DNA from: an uncultured Clostridia bacterium
GTDB lineage: Bacteria > Bacillota > Clostridia > TANB77 > CAG-508
Length of the DNA: 39,834 nt
Direction of reading: 5' to 3'
Assembly (NCBI GenBank): GCA_944389745.1
Contig: CALXNM010000013.1
Coordinates: forward strand, 1 to 39,834
Each line of letters begins with the position of its first letter. Position 1 is the first letter of the stretch. A program made the translations under genes and the position numbers. Of this stretch, positions 19,001-26,595 are shown one piece after another. The notes under the pieces are model-generated. The model saw only the letters and a list, made by a program, of their open reading frames with translations. It did not search any database and was not told the DNA's origin.

Positions 19001-21076
19001 GTAAAGAAACAAACAGTTGTATCTGATGGAAATGGCGGAGATAGAGTTATTGAAGAAAATGTATATCCAGGTGATAAAGATTTGGAAATTACAGCATCTT
19101 TATTAGGAGATAATATAGAAGGAGAAATAAAAGCTACACCATTTACTGTTAAAGTATTAGAAGGAGACTTGAAAATCACTAATATTTCAAAATCACCTGT
19201 ATCAGTAACATTAAGAAAAGGAAGAATAGTTGATTATAAAGTAAATATTCAAAATATTTCATTTGATAAAAATTTAACCAATGTAACACTTCATTTAAAC
19301 TTACCAGAGGGGTTAAATGTAAGAGATGTTTATTATTCAGATGATACAAGATTTACAGAGAAAAATGAAAGTGGAGTTAGCATAAATGGAAATGAAATAA
19401 CAGTTAATGTGGGTAATTTAGATAGTATGTCAGCATATTTAAAAGAAAATCCTAATCCACCAGAAGATCAATTGATTGACTTACGTACTGCATGTTATGT
19501 ATTTATAGAATTTGAAGTAGATACATTTACAGGAAATTTAGATAGCTTAATTACAGTTACTGCAGACCAAGTAGATGAACACTATTCAAATATGTATAGA
19601 TTCTATTCAGCAGAAATAGATTTAAGTATAGTTCAAGATGAACTAGAAAAACAATACATAAAAGAAGGATCAGAATATTCATATAGATTTACTGTAACTA
19701 ATAATGGTGAAGCCATAGCAAGGTCAAATGTATTATCAATGACAATTCCAGATGGAATAAGTTTTGTAAAAGCAACTTATGCAATTGGTGATGAAGTAAA
19801 AACATTAGATAGAATAACAAATAAGCAATTAACATTAAGATTTACAGATTTTAAACCAAATGAAAAAATGGTTGTTGATGTTACAGTTCAGGCAGATATA
19901 TTGCCAAATTCTGCAGATAAAGAAGTTAAAACTATGGCAACACTAGAAACAGATGGAGTAAATACAGTTACATCTAATGAAATAACAGCGATAATAGAAT
20001 ATGATCCAAATGCAAATCATAATGGATCAGGAGGATCAGGAGGAAGCTCAGGATATAAAATAACAGGTACTGCATGGTTAGATGCTAATCAAGATGGAAA
20101 AAGAGATGATAATGAAAACGGAGTTGCAAATATTCCAGTACTATTATTAGATAAAGCAACAAACAGTGTTGTAACAGATCCAAGTACAAATGAACCAATA
20201 CAAACATCTACATCTAATGATGGAAAATATGAATTTAATGGTTTGGAAAACGGAGAATATTTAGTAGTATTTGTATACGACTCATCTAACTTTAGTTTAA
20301 CAGAGTATCAAAAAGAAGGAGTTGCAGAAAGCTCTAACTCAGATGCAATTGATGTAAACTTAACAATTAATGGTGAAAGAAGAATAGCCGGAATTACAGA
20401 TACATTAACAATAAATAATGAAAATGTTAGAAATATAGATATAGGTTTATATACAGCAAGTAAATTTGACTTAAGACTTGATAAATATATTGATAAAATC
20501 TCATTAACAACTCCAACAATTGGAACAAGAGTAGACGAATATAACAATAGCGAACTTGCCAAAGTTGAAGTTTTAGGACAAAACCTAGGAAAGAGTAGTG
20601 CAGTAGTTGAATACAAAATAGTAGTTACAAACGAAGGCTCAGTACCAGGATATGTAAACAAAATAGTAGATTATTTACCAGATACTGTAGACTTCAATAC
20701 AGAGCTTAATACAGATTGGTACTTATCAGACAATGGTAATATATATAACTCAAGCTTAGCAAATCAAAAGATAAATCCAGGAGAATCAAAAGAAGTTACA
20801 CTTGTAGTTAGTGTACAAATAGCAGAGAGCATATTAGGAACAACTACAAACAATGCAGAAATATATGAAAGCTATAATGATTTAGGTTTACAAGATATAG
20901 ATTCTGCTGTGGCAAATAAAATAGAAACAGAAGATGATATGGGAAAAGCTGATGTAATTTTCTCATTAGTAACAGGTAAAATTGTAATGTATACATCAAT
21001 AGCATTCGTAGTAATAGCATTAATAGGATTTGGAGCATATGAGATAAAAAAACGTGTGCTAAATAAAAAAGATTAG
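16034..21076 (+). CDS. Giant surface protein with DUF11-like and SdrD_B-like domains
   Basis: Encodes 1680 residues. I place the start at ATG 16034, with GGAGG 5-6 bases upstream; a TTG at 16022 overlaps that site. A signal peptide (KLIAVLLVIILVGANLTIL, then AYA-A) leads into about 900 residues of repetitive beta-rich extracellular sequence. DUF11-like repeats start near 902 and 1197. A Gly/Ser linker (about 1335) and an SdrD_B-like domain follow (TAWLDANQDGKRDDNENGV, about 1342-1475). Another DUF11-like domain (about 1477-1600), a membrane helix (about 1650-1670) and a basic tail, KKRVLNKKD, finish it. It has no LPXTG motif. It is probably an adhesin-like or surface-layer-like protein; the ligand is unknown. 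It is co-transcribed with the next gene. Confidence 0.88.
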   Translation: MNSLVRKLIAVLLVIILVGANLTILGEYTIAYAASDDELNKQDSKTNNRNVSFNSYFDGESHSTVFDINSEEAKIYLKLGVNTAGYVENGTIEFQNVNFKIKDGIENENIQSLDTQNNKVVLDRVNNGSEIVVELPIEILNSEGVSIDHFNKEFVTKFTGTYIDEDGNEKAIEKEITNKLSWNGTAEAEVTTQATKYIPYATQGNYGVMVQTKVNVSVKDNTLPIKNTNVEVTAPEVNQIKPTSVTVVATSMAATNGEAEGLDFTTDNYAYDAETGKVTINVDNLSDSISWKKNVSDEYLLTYLYEGKDIYDYAKANAINTTSGVLAKLTLYNNVEIVAEKGATAEIKFDKQEGTVADFEMEVPNNISKGYLYANYDADKKVETEYNENYIATVNAANLVTSIEFVQGSDAFVTEEKAEGSTTVSGTNYAYDKQIEVRQDIFNKMLGEDGSITVKDETNKEIGVINKETTLKDGKYVLDISKEDTNKITITTSAPITEGQLEINVVKALKGNIDYSKDQMKMFKKLKARLEGHADATTYNVEKEILLKEPETKIDLEVNKKDLTTVVKNENVEIRAVLDTSSVYNALYKNPTLKITLPSDVKEVTLKGTNILLDKGLKIKSAEVADENGHKVINVVLEGTQTEYAINAEYKGAIVVLNTDLTLDTLSASGKEKITMKYVNENDTATNREGTLEEEINIVAPTGVVASTAISNYKDNAGEVQSVSGEAKTVDIEANSANRVATIEGAVINNYPNEISNIAILGRIPAQGNKAIDSDKDLGSTFTIPLATGIGTAGLNASDYTVYYSDNANASRDLNDGNNGWKQEATTASKSFLMVFNDEYKMDSGDKFEFNYNINMPADISNNNSAYAMYKVYYDNVADVGTMSENKTSAILGVATGTGPEAEITISTNTDIVREGQIVEFTATVKNIGDEDIQNAKLKAIAPDGTVHTEIPEGFASFQDSTEKEKLIDIGNLPVGETATVRYQLRLEKVKKQTVVSDGNGGDRVIEENVYPGDKDLEITASLLGDNIEGEIKATPFTVKVLEGDLKITNISKSPVSVTLRKGRIVDYKVNIQNISFDKNLTNVTLHLNLPEGLNVRDVYYSDDTRFTEKNESGVSINGNEITVNVGNLDSMSAYLKENPNPPEDQLIDLRTACYVFIEFEVDTFTGNLDSLITVTADQVDEHYSNMYRFYSAEIDLSIVQDELEKQYIKEGSEYSYRFTVTNNGEAIARSNVLSMTIPDGISFVKATYAIGDEVKTLDRITNKQLTLRFTDFKPNEKMVVDVTVQADILPNSADKEVKTMATLETDGVNTVTSNEITAIIEYDPNANHNGSGGSGGSSGYKITGTAWLDANQDGKRDDNENGVANIPVLLLDKATNSVVTDPSTNEPIQTSTSNDGKYEFNGLENGEYLVVFVYDSSNFSLTEYQKEGVAESSNSDAIDVNLTINGERRIAGITDTLTINNENVRNIDIGLYTASKFDLRLDKYIDKISLTTPTIGTRVDEYNNSELAKVEVLGQNLGKSSAVVEYKIVVTNEGSVPGYVNKIVDYLPDTVDFNTELNTDWYLSDNGNIYNSSLANQKINPGESKEVTLVVSVQIAESILGTTTNNAEIYESYNDLGLQDIDSAVANKIETEDDMGKADVIFSLVTGKIVMYTSIAFVVIALIGFGAYEIKKRVLNKKD

Positions 21077-21098
21077 AAGAAAGGAGGAGAAGAAGGTA

Positions 21099-24000
21099 AT
21101 GGATACTAAATCACTTAAAAAGGTTTTTATAGCAATAGCAATTGGTGTAGCAACATTCATACTTACAATGCTAAGTGAAATGACACTTGCAACAGATGGA
21201 GCAACAAGTATACTTAGATCTGCGAGTATGGTTGAAGAAACACCAGTTACAGTGATTGCAGAAGCAACAGTAACTAGACCAGATGGTAGTATAGCAACAA
21301 CCAGTCCAGGAAACTTTAATATATGGGGTGGAACTCATGTTCAAGTTATTGTTGGTGGAAAAGAACTATATTGTATTCAAGAAGGTGTAATTGTATGGAA
21401 TCCAGATAGAAACTTTCAAATATCAGATGCTCAAAAATATGGATCTATATACAGTACTGCTAAAAAACCATGGCCACAAACACATGACTATTGTAGACCT
21501 TTTGAAAACAATGGTAGAATTACATTCCCATATTTATGGTGTACAAGTCATATAGATTTAACAGTTGATCATCCAGATGCGGCATACATATTAACATATC
21601 CACCTTTAGGTACTTATACACATGACAAACAAATTGCATTATGGGGAACAGATTTTGCACTATCACAAGGTTCTGCTGCTGGTGCAGGCGGAGGTGAAAT
21701 AACAGAAGAAGGATTAAGATATGAAGAATATTTTTCAAAAATGATGGAACAAGAAGACTCAACAGTAGATCTACCAACAATTAATCCAACTGATAAAACA
21801 GATTTAGAAGAGATAGAATTATTAGTTGATTATAATGATGAAACATTAGTTGTTGGACCTTTTTCAATAGACTATGTAAATGGTGTATTTGAAGGTGTAG
21901 CATTTGGTGGAATATCTGATATGTATTTTAAAGGATATAACTCTTCTGATGCACAAATAAAAGATAGAATAGAAATTGAAAAATACATAGTTGGCGATAA
22001 AGAATATGATTTATCATTCTTTGAACCTAATACAGGAGATAGCTCATATGTAGACCGTAAAGAACAAGCATATCCTAAAGGAATATCAGCAGGAGAAGAT
22101 AAATTCTATTTAAAAATTAAAAATCCAAATAAAGGTGTAACATCAGAGGCAGCTTGTGTAAGTGCAATTAGATTACATATAGACTTTAAGTGGATGGCAG
22201 CATATGCTAATGTTTGTTTAATGGATGCCAAATCTTATGTAATTACATGGGATCATGAACATTCTACTCATACACATAGTAGTACAGATAGTGAAGGGAA
22301 CACAACAACGAGATCTTGCTATTATTGTACAGCATATTCTTGGCTAGAACCTTTAGATGCACAAAATCTTATTAACTTATTATTAGGTAGAAGAAGATTA
22401 TTTACAACATCGTTGGAAATTCCAGCAGATGATACGCCAATAGGAATACCTATTACAATGGAATTAGGTGGAATTGTATGGGAAGATGCAGTAGCAACAA
22501 AAGAGTCTAAAGCTGATGGTGTATACAACACTGAAGGCGACATAGACATTAGAATGAAAAATGTTAAAGTAACACTATATGATGAAGACGGAAAAGTAGC
22601 TGAATTATTAACGAAGGAAGAAGAGGCAGATAGTGATGCAGAGTTAATGCATAGAATTAACCCAACATACACAGATGAAGAAGGTAAATACTTATTTAGA
22701 GGATTAGATATATTTAAGAAATACTATGTAGTATTTGAATATAATGGACAAAGATATTTACCAACAGAATACCTAAATACAGCAGGAGGACAATATGATT
22801 CTGTTGAAGCAATGGTTAATGCAGGATTATATAATACAAATGAATGGGAGGTAACCTCTAAGGGAACAGAGGCGGATAGTGGCAACCCATATGAAGGTGT
22901 AGAAATCTCAAGACAAGACTTTGACAAGAGATTCTCAGAGATTACAGCTTATCCAGAAAACTATCCATCAAGCAACTCACTTGGAGTAGTTGGAGAATAC
23001 AATGCAACATTTACACAAAGAGATTTAATGGGATACACATTAAATGATGATGGAACATATAGTAAAACAGAAACTCAATTAGTAGATGGTTACGAATTTG
23101 ATGAAAACGGAAATGAAACAAAGACATTCTCAGAAGGAGAAATTTCTAAGAAGGTAAGAGAATATATAACAGCTAATAAGAAATTCCCAGATGAGGCAGC
23201 AATGAAACAAATTTACACAGAGCTTGCAGGAGATGACGAAGATGCATGGAGAAAATTCCAATTCATAGAAGATTGTCAAATCCAAGCATATACAGGTTCA
23301 CCATTTAGTCATGAAAGAGACTTATATCCAGTATATGATCAATTCAGAGTAAATGATAATGATTTATTTAGTGAAGAACCAGATCCTTGGAGTGTTGAAT
23401 ATGATACTTCAACAATAACTGTAGCAGGAGTTGAGTACAAACCAATCTATCCAGGACAATACTATGTAAACTTAGGATTATGGAGAAGACAAGAATTTGA
23501 TGCAGCACTAAGAAAAGACATGTTTAAAGCAGCTGTTAAGATTAATGGTAAAACATTAACATATGATTATGATAAGAGAAAAGAAGAAAATGAGGAAAGT
23601 GCAAACAGCGCAGACGGTCAAGACAACGATACTTACTGGGATATTAATATAAGGATGGAAGACTACGATAATTACTACGGACTTGGATATAACAGAGATA
23701 TATATGAAACAGACTATCTATTTGGAACAGACATAGCGCCAGGACATCCAGGAGATCCATTAGAAGTATATGCAACATATCAAATCGCAGTTACAAACCA
23801 ATCAATGAGTGTAATGACACAAATTAGAGAACTTGTAGATTACTATGATGCAGAATATACATTTAAACCAAACTTATCTTGGGTAACATTCCAATATTAT
23901 AGAAACACAAATAAGAACATAACAGAAAAATACTATAATATGATGGACGAACCACAATCTACAATAGATAATGATGGTAATAACTTAGCATTACAATACA

Positions 24001-26285
24001 TGGCATATGATGAAGAAGATGAATTAATAGCAGTAACCGCAGAAAATGCAAATAGATCAAGCACAAATAAAACATTAGAAGGATTTAATAATTTATATAT
24101 CCATCCAATAAAAGATATTAAACTTGAAACTGGAGAAACAGCATATATTTACTTAACATTCCAAGTAAATAAGGACGATTCAGGAAAGATTATAGTAGAT
24201 AACGATGCTACTCCAAAACATAATATCGTTGAAATAAATGGATACACAACATTCTATAGAGACGGAACAGAACTTCCAAACGGAGTAACTAAAGGATCTG
24301 GAGATATAGCAGGTATCTTAGATAGAGATTCTAACCCAGGTAACTTAGAACAAGAAGATTTACAAGGTGATAGATACGAGAAGAACTTCGAGGACGATAC
24401 AGACGAAGCACCACCATTAAATGTAACAGTAAATTCAGAAGATGTAAGACGACTTAATGGTAATGTTTGGGAGGACGAAAGAACAGATGAAACTGGAAAT
24501 GCCCTAATAGGTAATGGACTAAGAGAAGAAGGAGAAGAAGATGTTGAAGGTGTTACAGTAGAACTTATTGAAAAATGTGTAGATGGAACTGAATGGAATT
24601 GGGGAACAGTATCAACAAATGCAGAAGGTAAATATGATTTCTCAAGCTTCATACCAGGTGACTATATAGTAAGATTCAAATACGGTGAAAAAGATGCAAC
24701 AGCATTATCTACAGAATCTCTAGGACGTACAGGAGCGAATATAGTTTCATATAACGGTCAAGACTTTAAGTCTACATCATATCAAGATGGTATACCTCAA
24801 GAAGGTACAACAGATATTGATGGAAATTATAACGCATATACAGATACTGCAAATCAAAATGAATCAGGAACATATGGATACGATATATATAAAGCAGACC
24901 AAGAAACAGATGCAGGAAATAACTATTCAGATGCAAAAGACTTATGGTCAAGAAGAGAAGCTGTTATAAATTATAGTAATAACAATGTAACAAACCACGT
25001 AGCAGAAGTTTTAGCATCACCATATCAAGTACCATCATATAACGGTACAGCATACAATGAAGATCAAATGAGCGCATTATATGATGAACTTATTTCTAAT
25101 ACAAATATGATAGCAGAAACTGGTGTAATCGTAATGGAAATTGAGTACGATAGACAAACAACAGATGGTGATGATAGTGTAGAAAACAATGAGGATACGT
25201 CAACTAAAGATTACTATAAAGACAACAACAGTCAAAATGGTAACTATCTAATTGAAAATGTAGACTTTGGTTTAGAGGAAAGACCAAAATCACAATTAGA
25301 AATTGATAAATCAGTAGCAAACGTAAGAGTTACACTTGCTAACAACAATATCTTATTTGATATAACATCTGAAGCAAACAATGCATTATGGCAAGACCAT
25401 AAAGAATATAATATCGGTGCTGTAAAAGATGATAACAACGGAATTTATCCAACATATTATGATACAGATGATAAGCACAGATATTCATACAGAGAAGTAA
25501 TTGATACTTTAGTAGGTACAACTGATAAAGGTTTAATTCAATTAACAATGGACGAAGAAATAATGCATGGTGCTACAGTTCAAATAACATATGCAGTTAA
25601 AGTATCAAATGTTGGTGAGACAGACTACATAGATGGAGCAAACAAGAACTTCTACTACTTAGGAAATACAGACGGGGCTCATGAATCAACAACAACAACA
25701 AATCAACTTATAGATTATGTACAAAACAACTTAAGATTTGACGCAAGCGCAATGAATAATGCATCAAATGCTGTAAACGGAGGAAGCGAAGAAGGAACAA
25801 AGACAAATACAGAAAATGGCTGGGCAGTTATAAGCAAGGATGAAATTATAGGCCAAGGACTAGTAAATAGTAACTTGACTGAAGATGTAAATCAATTTAT
25901 TGATATAATCCAAACACCAAACTTCGGAGAGAAAGCATTACTTCCTGGTGAAAGTATTACTAAGATGTTAATTCTATCTCAAGAAATTACACCAGAAAAC
26001 ACAGCAAACGACTTAACATATGCAAATATGGTAGAGATTGTTAAGACATCAAATGAAGCTGGTAGAAGAATGGCATACTCAGTAGTTGGTAACCAAGACC
26101 CAACATTACCAGATGCATCAGAAGTTGACGCAAACGTAGCTGAAAGAATAGTAATCTTACCACCATTTGGTGAGCAAAGAATTTACTATCTACTAGGAAT
26201 AGTATTAGGAGCAATCTTAATTGGAGGAATTGTATTAATAAGAATAAAAGTACTTAAAGGTAAAGGCGGTAAAGGAAAAGAGTAA
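21099..26285 (+). CDS. Giant surface protein with probable thioester (TED) and SdrD_B-like domains
   Basis: Encodes 1728 residues, 22 bases after the previous gene, with a strong AAAGGAGG site. A signal peptide (residues 1-32) precedes a domain resembling the thioester adhesin domain (TED/TQXA). Cys92 in LYCIQEG and Gln178 in DKQIALWGTD are candidates for the Cys-Gln thioester. The family motif is TQ-A-W, and here it is KQ. A His/Cys-rich patch (DHEHSTHTH, then SCYYC) lies near 384-410. Two SdrD_B-like domains follow (GIVWEDAVATKES near 455; GNVWEDERTDETG near 1120), with DUF11-like segments between and after. A C-terminal membrane helix (YYLLGIVLGAILIGGIVLI) and a Lys/Gly tail end it. It is likely an adhesin that could bind host or partner surfaces covalently, as inferred from the thioester motif. 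Confidence 0.87.
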   Translation: MDTKSLKKVFIAIAIGVATFILTMLSEMTLATDGATSILRSASMVEETPVTVIAEATVTRPDGSIATTSPGNFNIWGGTHVQVIVGGKELYCIQEGVIVWNPDRNFQISDAQKYGSIYSTAKKPWPQTHDYCRPFENNGRITFPYLWCTSHIDLTVDHPDAAYILTYPPLGTYTHDKQIALWGTDFALSQGSAAGAGGGEITEEGLRYEEYFSKMMEQEDSTVDLPTINPTDKTDLEEIELLVDYNDETLVVGPFSIDYVNGVFEGVAFGGISDMYFKGYNSSDAQIKDRIEIEKYIVGDKEYDLSFFEPNTGDSSYVDRKEQAYPKGISAGEDKFYLKIKNPNKGVTSEAACVSAIRLHIDFKWMAAYANVCLMDAKSYVITWDHEHSTHTHSSTDSEGNTTTRSCYYCTAYSWLEPLDAQNLINLLLGRRRLFTTSLEIPADDTPIGIPITMELGGIVWEDAVATKESKADGVYNTEGDIDIRMKNVKVTLYDEDGKVAELLTKEEEADSDAELMHRINPTYTDEEGKYLFRGLDIFKKYYVVFEYNGQRYLPTEYLNTAGGQYDSVEAMVNAGLYNTNEWEVTSKGTEADSGNPYEGVEISRQDFDKRFSEITAYPENYPSSNSLGVVGEYNATFTQRDLMGYTLNDDGTYSKTETQLVDGYEFDENGNETKTFSEGEISKKVREYITANKKFPDEAAMKQIYTELAGDDEDAWRKFQFIEDCQIQAYTGSPFSHERDLYPVYDQFRVNDNDLFSEEPDPWSVEYDTSTITVAGVEYKPIYPGQYYVNLGLWRRQEFDAALRKDMFKAAVKINGKTLTYDYDKRKEENEESANSADGQDNDTYWDINIRMEDYDNYYGLGYNRDIYETDYLFGTDIAPGHPGDPLEVYATYQIAVTNQSMSVMTQIRELVDYYDAEYTFKPNLSWVTFQYYRNTNKNITEKYYNMMDEPQSTIDNDGNNLALQYMAYDEEDELIAVTAENANRSSTNKTLEGFNNLYIHPIKDIKLETGETAYIYLTFQVNKDDSGKIIVDNDATPKHNIVEINGYTTFYRDGTELPNGVTKGSGDIAGILDRDSNPGNLEQEDLQGDRYEKNFEDDTDEAPPLNVTVNSEDVRRLNGNVWEDERTDETGNALIGNGLREEGEEDVEGVTVELIEKCVDGTEWNWGTVSTNAEGKYDFSSFIPGDYIVRFKYGEKDATALSTESLGRTGANIVSYNGQDFKSTSYQDGIPQEGTTDIDGNYNAYTDTANQNESGTYGYDIYKADQETDAGNNYSDAKDLWSRREAVINYSNNNVTNHVAEVLASPYQVPSYNGTAYNEDQMSALYDELISNTNMIAETGVIVMEIEYDRQTTDGDDSVENNEDTSTKDYYKDNNSQNGNYLIENVDFGLEERPKSQLEIDKSVANVRVTLANNNILFDITSEANNALWQDHKEYNIGAVKDDNNGIYPTYYDTDDKHRYSYREVIDTLVGTTDKGLIQLTMDEEIMHGATVQITYAVKVSNVGETDYIDGANKNFYYLGNTDGAHESTTTTNQLIDYVQNNLRFDASAMNNASNAVNGGSEEGTKTNTENGWAVISKDEIIGQGLVNSNLTEDVNQFIDIIQTPNFGEKALLPGESITKMLILSQEITPENTANDLTYANMVEIVKTSNEAGRRMAYSVVGNQDPTLPDASEVDANVAERIVILPPFGEQRIYYLLGIVLGAILIGGIVLIRIKVLKGKGGKGKE

Positions 26286-26318
26286 AAAATTCGAATTAAT
26301 ATAATAGCATAAAATAAA

Positions 26319-26352
26319 AAATAGAACCTTTGAAAAATAAGGTTCTATTTTT
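26319..26352 (+). terminator. Terminator after the surface-protein operon
   Basis: AATAGAACCTT (26320-26330) pairs with AAGGTTCTATT (26339-26349), followed by T residues. Confidence 0.88.
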
Positions 26353-26476
26353 GTGCAAAATATTGAAAAAAATGCTATTTTGCGATAAAATTATATACAA
26401 CTATTGTTAGAAAATATTATAAATATTAAGAGCACATCACATTTTGTAAAAAACTTTTTTATATTATGGATTAAAT

Positions 26477-26509
26477 GTGACAAAAAAATATTTTTAAGTG
26501 GACTATAAT
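26477..26509 (+). promoter_or_regulatory. Probable spoIIE promoter with a 21-bp spacer
   Basis: GTGACA (26477-26482) and a perfect TATAAT (26504-26509) are 21 bp apart. In Bacillus subtilis, spoIIE and spoIIG promoters are sigma-A promoters with unusually long spacing that need Spo0A. The -35-like element overlaps TGTGACAAA, an imperfect Spo0A-box-like sequence on the opposite strand (TTTGTCACA). Other parts of the 26286-26595 gap show nothing else beyond the terminator. Confidence 0.5.
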
Positions 26510-26595
26510 TCTTAGTAGCATTAAGCTACATAAACGAAAGAAAAAGCTTATAAGAAAAACATTAATGCATAAATAAAAGAGTAGAGGTGGTTAGT

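Noticed and set aside
22322-24652. Minus-strand open frames inside the giant surface genes
   Set aside because: They are antisense shadows of AT-rich beta-repeat coding sequence, low-complexity Ser/Leu-rich, without ribosome binding sites.
16034-26285. CRISPR or tandem-repeat array in the giant genes
   Set aside because: The repeats are protein domains with diverged DNA, not near-identical short direct repeats with spacers.
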